64,000 bases of DNA, from assembly GCF_043290135.1 (NCBI RefSeq), contig NC_134701.1, forward strand, positions 199,940,601-200,004,600, read 5' to 3'. A program made the translations under genes and the position numbers. The DNA is from Rhipicephalus microplus. Taxonomy: Eukaryota > Arthropoda > Arachnida > Ixodida > Ixodidae. The notes under the pieces were generated by a model that did not search any database, was not told the DNA's origin, and worked only from the letters and a program-made list of their open reading frames with translations. The stretch's first letter is position 1, and every line of letters starts with the position of its first letter. Shown piece by piece: positions 38,267 to 49,952 of the stretch.

Positions 38267-40429
38267 GCACCGAGTCCCAAGCGGATTCAAGGGCGTGGGT
38301 GCTCGGACTCATCAGTCATTGAATTGGTGAGGGAATACGAACGGGAGCCATCTAGAAGGTTATGGAGACAAGGCAATGGCGTGGTTTACAAGAAGAATAA
38401 AGATTGCCGGTCTTGTACGTAGTCTAGAATAGAAATATACATTCCACTTTTTTACGCCTAATTACGAACTTTCATGGCGGTGGTATCCACTTTACATCAG
38501 CTGCGGCATTGAATAGCGACGCCCGATGCCAATAGGGAAATGCCCTTACGTAAGAGAACCTTTTTTTTATGGGCGAGTCCAGCAAACGTAATACTGCGAA
38601 CGGAGCAGGTACAGCCTGTTTGAATGAATGCAGGGCTATCACACATTCTGGCACGAAGTGGTTGTAGACATACGCAAAAGTAGCGTTTGTAGAAGAAAGA
38701 ATGCTTACCGTTGCGGAACTCGACTGAACAGAGCTTCAGTGTAAAAGACACTACGCAAAGCCATTCTGGCCGACGTCTTCACGCAGTTTACGAACAGTGC
38801 TTTCGATTGGACAGAAGCCTTAATGTTTATTAAACATGGTATGCGCACGCTCGGTTCGCAAGTTCTCTGATGAACACTTTTGCGATTTTGTAACCTCGAC
38901 CACACGGTGGGTAAGCTGGACAGCTTGCGCAGTGATAAGCAGCCTATATGCGGTTATCTACGCTGTTTGGAACTTTCTCGCCCTGCCAACGGCAAGTTAT
39001 CTTTTCGCACACTTTGCTTTCTTCCCATTTACTTTACAATTAGTTTTAATAACAACCCCTATACATTACATGGCATGATTGTCTCCTAGATCTCATTAAT
39101 ACTGTGCAATAAAGAAAAACCAGCACTTATATGAGTTACGTTCACTGGTACATACGCCGCTTCTATGTTATCCATGCCCCACTAGGCACTCCCACAGACA
39201 AAAATACAATGATCCATTCAGCTTTTTTTTTTGCGTAATACGTACTTATTAGTCTATCTTTCTTATTCATACCATGACACAAGTTCGGGTCTTATGGTTA
39301 TACGCAGAAAATGTGAAAGCTCCTCACAGTTGAACTTTCTTGAACGTCTATCCTGCACCAATATCGCACAAAGGACCTTTGCAGGGCCTGCATCCTGAAA
39401 TACAAATCGCGTAAAAATATCCAATATATCATTTTGGCAATGCGGACGGAATTACCACTCCATCGTGGCCGGCACGTTATTTTATTTTTTAACTTTCTGG
39501 GCGGGTGAGTTGCTCATTGCGCATACTGAAACGCAATGCGGTGATTGATTAAGTATACAGTCCGAATCACAGTTGTCCAGAGTGAGCAGCTGGCAGCTTC
39601 AGCCACCGTTCTTTATAGGTCCTTTTGTTTCGGCTCAAGCATGAACAGAATCTTGCAGCTAACGCAGCTAAGGACGGCTCCAGTGTCCACAGCCACACGC
39701 TTTACACCGTTTTAGACAAGTGTGATTTATTCAAAGTTTCAAGCACGTCACTGCGGTGTTTATGAACTTACTGCAATGTAAACTGGTCCCACTGAAGTAC
39801 TCGAACACCTATAGTTGCAATTACTTGGTAAACTTTTCTAAAGATCATACAGAAGAGCACTTCGTGCTCTTGCTGTCGCTAGTCTTCTCAGTCATGTTAC
39901 TAAAATGCCATGTGGTCGCTTAGTAAAAGTGAGCGCAGGATTTGTAAGACTGTGCTCATTTTGCGATGAAGACACATTCGCAAAACTCCTGGAGCACGAG
40001 AGCCTATGTATAACACATCGCGTAAGCATCAGCAGGATACGATCAGCTACAGATATCCCCAAGCACGAGGCATATCACCCTTACAAGCCGCGGCTGCTGG
40101 AGGCAGACCAATCGCCTTCGCAGTGCAGCGCTTGTCGGCGCCGTGAACCTTGACCGCCAATAAGGGCACGCGCTCTTGAAGATGAGAAAACTAGTGCAGT
40201 CTACCAACTATTCAATGCAAACTGCAGCTTTTTTTATTATTACGCCAAGTCTATCAGCATCAAATAGCGTTGCCGCTGGAGATCGGCAAGTAAAGACCGT
40301 GGTCATATTAGAGCAAATCATCGAGATCAGTAAACAAAAGGAGTCATCAGTTCAGCGACTGCCGAGATCGAGAGAGTTAATAACTTCGAGATAAGAAATA
40401 CATACAGTGTCATAACAATGATACAGCAG
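38267..40429. other. Intergenic, downstream of the elongase gene
   Basis: No coding or repeat feature was recognised; the sequence looks single-copy within the window. Confidence 0.45.
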
Positions 40430-40435
40430 TTTATT
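40430..40435 (-). terminator. Candidate poly(A) signal of the elongase gene
   Basis: AATAAA on the minus strand lies about 985 bp downstream of the elongase stop codon. No other gene or recognised repeat lies between, so this would define a 3' UTR of about 1 kb. Hexamers of this kind are common by chance in AT-rich DNA. Confidence 0.35.
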
Positions 40436-41419
40436 TCAAACAGTGGCAGCTTGCAAATACATCAGCGCAGATGACGATGAGCAATGATGGGAAAATATTT
40501 ACAGGACGCTCGGATGGAATTTGTTTGCTTAAATGGAGCAATGAGCAGTCACTTTGTGCTTCGAGTTTAAGGGCGAAAAAAAACTGATAGAATTTCAAAT
40601 GGACAGAAAAACGTAGATTTTGTACCGCCCTCGAGGGCAAAGTAAATGACATTTGAAACCAGCATATGAGCACGCAGCTTCTTCCGCGAGACGAAGCTGG
40701 CTATGCCGGTTTCGTAGTGGAACATCTAAGGTGTATGGGGCAACGTCTCAAGCTATACATGAGTAGTTTGGCCTCGTCACAAGATTGAGCAGCATCTCTT
40801 TGAAAGAAACGATGTTAATAAAAAAAAACTATGGTATGGTCGCAAGATCAGAGATACGTGGGAGGCCGGACGATTTTTGTCTTCACAAGAGAAATACGGG
40901 AGGGCACTCCGACCGAATCAGCTGGCCGCGTAGACTGCCACAGAACAGGGAAACATAAATACGAGGGAACGGCAGACACAGCGACCTGAAGTAACGTGAG
41001 ATGCCGACTGCCCCGACAGTGACATGCTTGTGAGGGACACCGTTGGATCACTACGTGAAACAAACGAAAAGAAAAAAAAAACAGCAAACGATCAGTCCTG
41101 ACTGGAATGCCGAGACTTGCCGGAAACGCCGAGAAGCACTTGAGGCATCACTGGAAGTCACCGACGTACGTCTTTGCCGCTAGACGGGCTATCTAGCGAC
41201 TAGTGGATGAGGGCGTCCTGAAGGCACGTCGCTTGCTGACTAGGCTTATTCCGAGGCGGCGCCGAGTCGAAATAACGTACAGTCTTTGTGACAGCTCTGC
41301 GTCGCTTCGTTGTCCTGGGTTTGACGATGATGTGCCCGCCAGACGTTAAGATGTGACCGGCGTTGTCATGGACCCGCCCCGGTGCGGTACAAGCCCGTGG
41401 TCCGACATGGAACGCACGA

Positions 41420-42292
41420 TCAGTCTAGCTTTGCTTGCGTTCCGTCGGTGCCCGTTGTGACGGCTGTCTTGACGTGACCGTTTCGCTGCTGCACGTTGCG
41501 CGCCGTCTGAGAAGCCTTGTAAGCTTTGGCGTAGAAGTTACGGAACATATAGAAAAGCAGAACGGCCTCACCCATGAGTATGTACGCAAAGTAGGGAGGG
41601 AAGCCACAGTTGTAGAAAACGGGAATGGCAGCGTGCACGAAGCCGATGACGAACTGAACCATCTGGAACTGGGTGAGGTAACGCTTCCACCACAGGTACT
41701 TGCGCACCTCGGGTCCCATGGCAGCCAAGCAGTAGTAGGTGTACATCACAATGTGCACGAAGCAGTTGATGAATGGGAAGAAGGCGTTCTGGCCCCCAGC
41801 TCCGTAGTTGACGCCCATCCACACGGTCCACGCGACAGTCGAGTGGTGCACGACGTGCAGTAGAGAAATGTGTGAAAACTTCTTGGTGAGCACGAAGAAG
41901 ACGGTGTCCAGGAACTCGACCATCTTAAGCAGCAGGTACCACCAGCCCAGAGTCGTGACGGCCATAGAATCCGGATCCCGTCCGTAACTGACAGGTTGGC
42001 AGAGCCAGTTGTAGGGTCCCAGGTACGTGTAGGAGCCGCCCACAACAAAGAAGAGAGTGCTAAGCACCACCATGATCAGGTTGTAGGCGATCAGGACACC
42101 CTTGATCTGGAACGGCTCGCGGCCTTTCATCCAGCTTGGTCCCCACACCTTGACGAAGTAGATGTACCCGGCAATGATGGTCAGCATGGTCATCGGGCTG
42201 CCCATCAGTGGCCAGCTCTTAACCCGGCTGTCGGTGGCTTCCACCACGTACTGGTAGTACATGCCGACAGCCTTGTCCCACAAAAATGCCAT
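41420..42292 (-). CDS. ELOVL-family very-long-chain fatty acid elongase
   Basis: This is the condensing enzyme of microsomal fatty-acid elongation, which joins malonyl-CoA to a long-chain acyl-CoA in the ER membrane. The 290-residue protein has all the ELOVL signatures in order: KxxExxDT at 123-130, the catalytic HVVHH box at 146-150, NxxxHxxMYxYY at 176-187 and TxxQxxQ at 207-213. Several hydrophobic segments fit a multipass protein, and the length is normal for animal ELOVLs. I chose the ATG at 42292, reading MAFLWDK, with G at -3 and +4; upstream in-frame codons have no ATG. The coding region is one exon without introns. The C-terminus ends AKLD and lacks the dilysine ER signal of many family members. 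The sequence resembles arthropod ELOVL4/7-like enzymes, but the exact subfamily and chain-length preference cannot be set from here. A TATA promoter lies upstream. Confidence 0.95.
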   Translation of the reverse strand: MAFLWDKAVGMYYQYVVEATDSRVKSWPLMGSPMTMLTIIAGYIYFVKVWGPSWMKGREPFQIKGVLIAYNLIMVVLSTLFFVVGGSYTYLGPYNWLCQPVSYGRDPDSMAVTTLGWWYLLLKMVEFLDTVFFVLTKKFSHISLLHVVHHSTVAWTVWMGVNYGAGGQNAFFPFINCFVHIVMYTYYCLAAMGPEVRKYLWWKRYLTQFQMVQFVIGFVHAAIPVFYNCGFPPYFAYILMGEAVLLFYMFRNFYAKAYKASQTARNVQQRNGHVKTAVTTGTDGTQAKLD

Positions 42293-42507
42293 CGCTGCAA
42301 CGCCACGCGACAAAGCTGTCCGCGAAGACTGGAGAGCAGAGACGCGCCGGAGGAAGATGCGGCTCGAGGATGGAGGACGACACGCACTCGTTCAGATGCA
42401 GCCGTGCACAACTGGCCGACAACGGCGGCGGCGTTAAGGAACGACTACTCCGTCTCTCAGTGGAAGCTGGTGCGTCTATGCTGCTCTCTCAGCTGTCGCG
42501 GGTCCGG

Positions 42508-42534
42508 TTTATACGCGGCCGCCGGCCCCACGTG
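42508..42534 (-). promoter_or_regulatory. Core promoter of the elongase gene: TATA box and upstream E-box
   Basis: On the minus strand TATAAA reads at 42513-42508, about 215 bp upstream of the elongase ATG. A palindromic CACGTG E-box lies at 42529-42534 in TCACGTGGGG context, just upstream of the TATA box. The surroundings are GC-rich. Transcription would then start near 42480 and give a 5' UTR of about 190 nt. CACGTG binds bHLH factors in general, and control of lipid genes by such factors is established in animals. Which factor acts here is inference. Confidence 0.6.
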
Positions 42535-43411
42535 ACCACCTGCGTAAAAAGAGAGGGGAAAAAGATCAGCCACCGCCTCGCACACCCCCTTCGGCAGGGA
42601 CGGGCTGCGCTCTCTCAAGTTCCTCTGCTGATGACGTCATGGCCGTCGGTACATTCGCGCGGGTCGGGCGACCGCCCGGTAGATACCGCCTCAAGGTAAG
42701 CCAAGGCTCCAGCGTGCTACCAGGCTCGTAAGTCCGGGCCTGGCTGTCCCCGAGGTTTGTCGTCCTCGTCTCTGTTTCCGCACCTTCTTTTCTTCCTCTA
42801 AGTGTGTAATGTTCTTTCGTTTTTTTTTCTTTCCCACGCTCTTCTCTCTCTCTCCTCTCTCTTATGTGTGTGTGTGTGCGGCCCTCGTTGTTCTCATCAT
42901 TTCTTAATAGGCCTTAGAGTGCAGAGAGAGTGAGAGAGAGAGCTGCTGGGAAGCACGCACGCATTGACCCTTGCTCTGCTCATTGCGTCGCAACGCCGAT
43001 GTCGTCACAAGAAGGGGTAACCCTTTGTTTTAGGTTGTTTTACGTAAGTTTCCCACATTTGTGTGCAAAAAGGAAGCCTCGCGGTTATTGCGTCAATCGT
43101 TTGATTGGGAAGGTTTTTATAGAGGTTTTTGCTTGTTTTCTTGAAGCTAGATTGCAGACTTGTGCGACAAGAATCTATTTGCGAACGCCAGCGATACGTT
43201 CGGTTCACACTAGATGGAGGTGGCTATCTTTGCCCGTCAGATCGACATGAGAGAACAAAGGCTGAATCGAGCACTGCGGACGTAGAGGTTCACTTATTGG
43301 TGACATTGTTGGCGACGTCCGATTAAGAATGGCTACCGGCTTTGCATACTAACGTCGCGAAGTGGCCTAGAGCATTCCAGCGATGCATGCCATCAAATAA
43401 AAATCACTGAT
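42535..43411. other. Region upstream of the elongase promoter
   Basis: GC-rich up to about 42700, then pyrimidine-rich with (TC)n and (TG)n near 42840-42880. No gene was recognised. Confidence 0.45.
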
Positions 43412-43483
43412 CGATTCATTGATATGTGGGGTTTAACTTACCAAAATTATTATATGATTATGAGAGACGCCACGTCGAACGGT
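43412..43483 (-). mobile_element. Ruka-type SINE tail fragment
   Basis: The tail and first part of the body (tgatatgtggggtttaac; atgattatgagagacgcc) end abruptly at the outer boundary of the inverted repeat starting at 43484. Confidence 0.75.
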
Positions 43484-43763
43484 CGCCTGAAATACGCTTC
43501 ATGTGGCTGCAAATTGCCGTGCCACCAACGAAAAAAAGAAGCACTGCACCCGGATTTTAAAAATTACCCACCGTCACACGGTGTGTTTGATTAAATGAAT
43601 TGCGGACCGATGATTTCACTTCCTTGTCAGTTCATGCGTTCCGTGGATGGGTATGTCTGCTGTCGAAACGGATTTTGCAACTTATTCGTAATAACGAACA
43701 GTTTCACCATTGGCACGAGTGCACGTGTTCGCAATTAGTGAAGTTGGGTGAAGGGAACGAATC
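43484..43763 (+). repeat. Left arm of a long inverted repeat
   Basis: Its reverse complement aligns along about 280 bp with 44887-45166 (gaagcgtatttcaggc; gaactgacaaggaagtg; cagttgggtgaaggg). Substitutions are numerous. Confidence 0.8.
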
Positions 43764-43937
43764 GATATGTGGGGTTTAACGTCCCAAAACCACCATATGA
43801 TTATGAAATACGCCGTAGTGGAGGACTCCGGCAATTTCTACCGCCCGGGGTTCTTTAACGTGCTCCCAAATCTGAGCACACGGGCCTAGAGAATTTTCGC
43901 CTACATCGAAAATGCAGCCACCGCAGCCCATCAAATA
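43764..43937 (-). mobile_element. Ruka-type SINE on the left arm of an inverted repeat
   Basis: The body lacks its tRNA-like head. It occupies the mirror position of the full copy at 44642-44886 on the other arm, so both probably descend from one insertion. Confidence 0.85.
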
Positions 43938-44641
43938 AACATGTAGCTTTCGTCTGTCGAGATGTGCCCGCGAAATATGCAGGTTTTAGGCTTTCATTCA
44001 CTCTTCATATCTGGAACATTTGGATCACTGCGGCAGCTAGTACACAAAACGATGCGTTAATATTGACAGCTTACCGTAATCTTGGCGCTGCCACTTGCTT
44101 TTGCTATAAAACCAGTGCTGAAATGCGTGTTTGTTTCTCGTTTTCTTTTTTTTTTCCTCGAGCAAGAACCGCTGAGTTTTTCACGTGTGGGCGCCTTTGT
44201 TACGAGTACGATGTCGTGGGTTCGGCTGCCGGTCAGCCGCGGTAGTCGCATTTTTTTTTTTTCTGAAGTGACGGGACACGAGACAAGAAGCTTCGATGTG
44301 CCACCACGTTGCGACCAATAGCACGTGTACCCTGCAAACATTGAGCGTGAAATGTCGGCACGCGCGAATATTGCTCATACGCCGGCGCACCATGTGCTCT
44401 GCTTCTTGAAGCGCGACCTCGTCATTGTGGACGCTGCCGCTGCCAACACTTACGTATAGTGTGACGTGACTGCGGTTAATACACCTACCACACGCAGATT
44501 GCTTGAGGGCGACAGCGACGGATACGGAAGAGCGCGGCAGCAGCAGTTTATGAAGCCTTCCGAACAGTGCGTGCGTGGTCTGTGCAAGTTGTTTTCTGTT
44601 GAATTAGCTGTTTCTTGCTTGCCTCCCCCCCCCCTTCACCC

Positions 44642-44886
44642 GACGCCCCACCATGGTGGTCAAGTTGCTAAGGTACTCGGCTGCTGACCCGCAGGTCGCG
44701 GGATCAAGTCTCAGCTGCCGCAGCTGCATTTTCGATTGAGGCGAAAATGCTGTAGGCCCGTGTGCTCAGATTTGGGTGCACGTTAAAAAACCCCAGGCGG
44801 TCGGAATTTCCGAGGCCCTTCACTACGGCGTCTCCTATAATCATATGGTGGTTTTGGGACGTTAAACCCCACACATCAATCATATG
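44642..44886 (+). mobile_element. Ruka-type SINE with perfect 10-bp TSD
   Basis: It is full length with a slightly altered head (ccatggtggtcaagttgct). The exact TSD cccttcaccc lies at 44632-44641 and 44887-44896. Confidence 0.9.
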
Positions 44887-45166
44887 CCCTTCACCCAACT
44901 GCACTGAATGTAAACACGTGCGCTCGTGCCAATTATGAAACTGTTCGTTATTACGATTATGTTACGAAATCCGTTTCGGCAGAAGACATACCCATACACC
45001 GAACGCATGAACTGACACGCATGTGAAGTCATCGTGCCGCGATTCACTTAATCAAACATATGGCGGTCACGGTGTGACGGTGGTCAATTTTCAAAGCGCG
45101 GGTGCTGTGCTTGTCTTTTTCGTTGGTGGCACCGCAATTTGCAGCCACATGAAGCGTATTTCAGGC
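44887..45166 (-). repeat. Right arm of a long inverted repeat
   Basis: It pairs with 43484-43763. A Ruka adjoins the inner end of each arm, and about 0.7 kb of unrelated sequence separates the two Rukas. Confidence 0.8.
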
Positions 45167-45616
45167 GTCTTTTCGACTCGTCGTGCGCACGCTTGGCCTC
45201 ACAGCACCGAAATTAGGGAGTTTTCGAGTAACGTACGCAAACTATACCCATTGCTATCGCTGCTGCTGCGCATGCGTCATAACGCTAATCGGCGTTCGCG
45301 GTCCACGTGCGCCGTAAAATCCGAAATAGTGTGTGGCCCACAAAGCTCCTTTGCGGTGACTCGAGCGTGCGTTTGCGAGGGACAAACGCTATTCGAAAAT
45401 TCATATTGCGCCCACACGCAAACGCTACGGCCGCAGCGCCCGCTAACTTAGCCTACGTACGCTATTCGGAAACTCCCTGTTAGTGCTGAGAGATTACCGT
45501 GCTCTAATGCGGAAAGAATATGGATTATAACGCTGTGGCTGTAGTTAAATTAAATGCGTTGCAATCCGAATGGTAATCTTTGTCATCTCTGTTGGGTTAA
45601 AGGCGATAGTATTAAT

Positions 45617-45837
45617 TGTTAGGCCTTAACGTTCCAAGACCACGATGTTGTTATGATGAACGCTGTAGTAGATGTCTGTGGACTTTCTACCACCTGAGGT
45701 TCCTTAACATGCATCTAAACCTAAGTGCATGGGCCTCGAAATACATCTCCATATAAAGGCGGTCGCCGGGATTTGATACCACGACCTTCTGATCAGCACT
45801 CGAACATCATGTAGCCACTAAACCATCGTGGAGGGTT
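45617..45837 (-). mobile_element. Ruka-type SINE, old copy
   Basis: Ruka similarity is visible along its whole length (gccttaacgttccaagacc; ccgggatttgatacc; gccactaaaccatcgtgg) with many substitutions. Confidence 0.75.
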
Positions 45838-47579
45838 GGGGCTAGAGGTAATCGATTGCGGAAATCGTGCCGGGAGGAAACGGTAAATATGCGTGCGACT
45901 CTATATCACGCCTCCGCTCCAATGCACACTAGCTAGTTCGTAAATATTTAAGAAAAGTCTGCTGCCACCCAGATAATGCCAGAGCCACGATTATTACGCG
46001 AGATCAGCCCGATCTTTGTGTGCGCTATGTCTAGTACCTGCTTGGCGCGTTTCAAACTTTTCCACATTCCCGTGCGCTTCAGCTTTGCCTAATACGGCTA
46101 TATAGACAAGGGCGATCTTCTTTCCGGACTGCTATTAAAGCAATACCACGTTCGGTTTCATTCAGACATGAAGGCTTTCTGGTATAACCTGATTTACGAC
46201 GTATATATCTACTGCGCCGATTGCCGCGCGATTTCAGCGGCGCACGATACGGATGACGTAGGAGAATACAAGTAAGGAATTTTCGGCATTTCACAACAAC
46301 ACATCGAACAAGACATACGCCCAACGTTTTTTTTTTTTTTTATAAAGTAGTGTTGCGACTGCAAGAAGGGAAAATAGACTGAGGAACGGGGTGGATGCCT
46401 ACGGTAGCCGCACTTTACAGTCGTTCACTAGCTTCGTTTTGACGCGACACAGTTTAACAAAGAATTAAATTCTTACCTCCGTTGGTGGTTGACATTTTCA
46501 ATTCAGTGGCTGGAGTTGCCCTCGGGCAACTCCAGCCGTTGTTGTTGTCAGCCTATAGTCCCTGTGGCCCAAACCCACTACGGGAGATTGGCCAAGAATC
46601 GGCTATGTAAAACTTAAGAGTAGGTTAATCTGTATAACAGGTTAGTCACGCATTAAGAAAGAAATGTAGGTGGACCATAAAATATAGAAAAACAACGGCA
46701 ACGCTTTTAGCAGAAATAATGATGAAAAACCATGCCAAGCACTCCGTACAGATCATTACCCTGAGAAGCTGAAACGTGCGCTCCCAGTGTTTATAAGTGG
46801 GCTGATTTTGGCGGTTAATTTGGGTATTTCTCAATTACTAGGTATGTCTGCAAACAGATCCTAATTGGTGCTTTCGGTTGCGTGTTCTTTTTACTTTTGG
46901 TGTGCCCGAGATGAGTAGGGCTTGCCCAACTTCAGTGGCACATGCATGCCAGGCATTCTTGCACGCATAAGACAAACTAAATTTATGTCCGCCTTTTATC
47001 GCCCCCCCCCTCCTCCTCTCTCCACACGCACACATGCTGTTCCCTCCCACATGATGTAGGTACTACATCGTGAATTCGCACGTGTGGCGTTTACAAGCTG
47101 TGGGTGGCAAAATGCAAGAGATACAAGTACGCATCGCTAAATGCGTGCCGATTCAAAGGAGCTGGCTACGCGACAGGAAAAACTGTGTCATCGTGTGGCT
47201 TGAGAGCGTCGATTGTCGACAGCGTGTTCCATTTTTTTTGCTTGCACTGTTAGCTCCAGAGTGTGACGTTAATTGTAAAGCTCATAGTCGAAGTACAGCA
47301 CGAATGACTGTGCGCTTTGGATGTGATGTACTTCAAAAGTTCATGCCATCGATACGTTCCATGACTTGAAGCTGAGATGTGCACTAAGGCCCCGCTGTTA
47401 ATTTTTTACCATGACCACCTGCCTGCTTCTGCAAGTAAAGGGCACGAACGCCAGGAACATATTCCAACCACCGAGTCCTGAATTAAGAAGGAGGCCACCT
47501 GCCTCCTGCTTTAAACAAACACTTTTCCAAACCCATTCTACCTAAAACTGTTAGTATATCCTGGCAAAGATCAGGACGA
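45838..47579. other. Intergenic with one inverted repeat
   Basis: Only the 14-bp inverted repeat at 46508-46537 was recognised. Confidence 0.45.
46508..46537. repeat. Perfect 14-bp inverted repeat with 2-bp loop
   Basis: ggctggagttgccc is followed by tc and its exact reverse complement. No poly-T run follows and no gene is adjacent, so the function is unknown. Confidence 0.85.
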
Positions 47580-47845
47580 CACGTGCCAGTTGTGCCAGGA
47601 AGGACCAGCAACATTCAAAAACATGTTGTGGGAATGTGATATAGCTATCAGAATGATGGCATTTACTCCGGAGACCCCGCTGTCGAGGTGGGCCGCCGCA
47701 CTGCGCTGCTATGACTTCGGCATCCAAACAGTACTGCGAGCTGGCGTTGAGGCAAGGTTTTGGTGTTTACCTGTTGGCAATCTAAGCCCGGGTCGCGTTA
47801 AACATTGCCGGACGTTTAATAAAGCTGTATCTATGCATCCATGAT
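47580..47845 (+). pseudogene. LINE 3'-end fragment with zinc-knuckle motif
   Basis: The frame reads CQLCQEGPATFKNMLWEC, matching the Cys-x2-Cys...MLWxC tail of non-LTR retrotransposon polyproteins, with Asn where a His is usual. About 60 further codons follow, including a segment like LSRWAAALRC. An AATAAA lies at about 47819. Nothing of the upstream RNase H survives next to it, so this is a strongly 5'-truncated or decayed copy. Confidence 0.6.
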
Positions 47846-49649
47846 TCTTGCGAGCTCGGATATTTTGCACTAATCAATATAGCAACTCCGCATCAGCTTG
47901 CAGAACCAGTACTTGCAGCGTATGTTCTCCTTTGTGTATTTACATTTTGAACTTCATCAGCATGTCAAGCTCGTCCAAGCTATGCATCATTTATTTGGAC
48001 GTAACTACGCAACTAAGTCAGGGAATTGTTATTAAAATTCACCTTCCCGTAATTAAACAATCGGCAGTATAATTGGCCCTATTTAAGTCTTTATCAACTT
48101 TGACTTAACAATGCTCTCGGTTGTATACAGTGCGGTGGCTGATAACCAGCGCAGCGAGAGGACAAAGACAGCGTTCATCCTCGGCCCTGATTGTTTCTTC
48201 TGCTTGTCACGAGTTTATCTGCTGCGCTGCTTCTTTGTCGGGAATTTCAATCAACTTTCCCAGTTTCCAAGCTCTTCGAAATTTGTGATGAATGTTCTAA
48301 AACGTCAATTCAGCATTCTTTAGTTAGAGGCCGTCTTGAAGTGCGACACATGTTTCCATAAGCGTGTAGATTATTTTCCATTAGACACCTGGGCGCCATA
48401 ATTGTCGGCTGTTAATCCAGTATTGTCTCGTTTTTATAGATCACGACGTGAATCAACAAGGCCATGAAGCATCGTATGCTAGAACCCAACCATTTTCATG
48501 CGCACGCGCTTATCATAACACTGGTCATTTAGTTATTAAAGATAAAATATACCAAGGCCCAATAAGGCTGCACTCAATCCCATCCATAAAATATAGACCT
48601 GGCCGGGATCCGGAGCAACCACTCCTATTATGATTCAAAGCCTTCGTAAAGATCGATTGCGTGCAAAGAAAAATGGTTCGAAGGCTGAAACAAGGTGTGT
48701 CCTTTTCGTTGAAAGCCTTTGCGAGACACTGCAATTTCATGACGGTGTCTAAAAAATGCAAAGAAAGGCCACAGCGATTCATCTCAATCATTCCCCGATA
48801 ATTTCTGCCTCCCCCCGCTTTCTCTTTCTCTTTCAGACAGCGCCAGCGACAGAGAGGTCGTTCCGGAAATACGGGACAAACACGCTGGTGCGGTTATTGT
48901 GTACGTCAAGAAGTAAACACAAACATGCGCGCTGCAGAAGCTGCCGTTGCCTGTTTCTGCAGCGCTTCCCCCACCAAGTTGAACAACCTCGCAGGATTCA
49001 ATGCGACGCCGACGTCGCGAGAGATTTCTCTTTCACGCGCAAGGACGCCAGTGCCCCGAGTGCCTATATACATATGTATAACACAAAAACGTCCTTGCCC
49101 ATGACGTGTATCGCGCACGTCGAAATTCGCGGCGGCGCGTTTGCATGGCGCAGCCGGGATGATATTCATCGCCTTCGGAGGAAAAACGAGATACGAATGG
49201 ACGGAAGGTAATACATGATAAAAAGGGATAAGTAATGAGAGTGAAAACGATAAGGAAGATACAGTTATAAAAGTTGCGAACGTCATCGATGGCGCTCCGC
49301 CGATCGATGACGTTGAAATCTCCCATCAGCGCTCCCTTTCCGGATTCTCACCTCTTCCTTTTAAAATCAATCACTCGTTCTATCTTATGATCAACGCTGT
49401 GATTCTTATCAGGCAATGGCTTCTGGGGAACTGATAATCAATCTGCAAACTTGAATGCATGTATGCGCTGGTTTTGTGTTGGGAAGCACGTGCATGTTTG
49501 TTTAATCGTGTTTGTATCTCTCTCTTGGTGGTGCGTGTTTGCGTGTGCGCGTACAACAACGAAGAAAGTGCTGGCGAGATTCCCAGTGAACTTTCCACAT
49601 GCGAGATTCAGTGCGATTTCAACGCGATCTTGCGCGCGCGACTTTGTCA
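47846..49649. other. Intergenic with one possible exon
   Basis: Apart from the candidate terminal exon at 48837-48916 nothing was assigned. Overlapping frames at 48756-49326 are in CpG-rich DNA without motifs. Confidence 0.4.
48837..48916 (+). other. Possible terminal coding exon (unrecognised)
   Basis: A strong pyrimidine tract (tttctctttctctttcag) ends at 48836. The next 80 nt read two bases plus 25 codons, including REVVPEIRDKHAGAVIVYVK, then TAA. This looks like a normal protein end, but no upstream exon, poly(A) signal or family was identified. Confidence 0.22.
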
Positions 49650-49780
49650 GCGAGTAGAGCGGCTCGTCGAACCTGTTGCACCGCGAAGTTTCTCTAGCTG
49701 TACTCGAGCCAGGAGGAACTGCGCGGCACACTCTCGGAACCAACGTGAAGTGTTATGTAACGCTATGCAGCCTCTCGGGA
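49650..49780 (+). repeat. Short direct repeat, copy 1 (partner 57880-58030)
   Basis: Shared text includes tcagcgagt, tcgtcgaacctgttgca and gtgttatgtaacg with gtgttatctaacg. Confidence 0.6.
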
Positions 49781-49787
49781 TTTCGTG

Positions 49788-49880
49788 GAAGGAGAAAACA
49801 GGAGAAAGAGGAAAAGTAGGGAAGTTGACCTGTGCAGAAAAACTGCTATGCTACCGTACATTGGGGAAATGGACATGAAC
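49788..49880 (-). repeat. LINE 3' UTR fragment related to 59217-59290
   Basis: The stretch gggaagttgacctgtgcag...ctaccgtacattggggaa aligns with gggaggttaaccagaaagc...ctaccctgcactggggaa at 59240-59287. The orientation is the same, with the 3' end toward lower coordinates. No coding part remains. Confidence 0.55.
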
Positions 49881-49952
49881 ACAGGAGTCTGAAGGTCACA
49901 GGTAGAGGAAAAGAGGGAGAGGGGAGCTCACACACTTCCTCTCCTGGGGTAT

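Noticed and set aside
41435..42535. Other ORFs of 142, 179 and 100 codons over the elongase
   Set aside because: They are shadows of the elongase coding frame on other frames and strands.
44170..44260. Possible tRNA-derived sequence (gtgggttcggctgcc)
   Set aside because: There is a B-box-like string only; the A box, stems and similarity to the Ruka body are missing.
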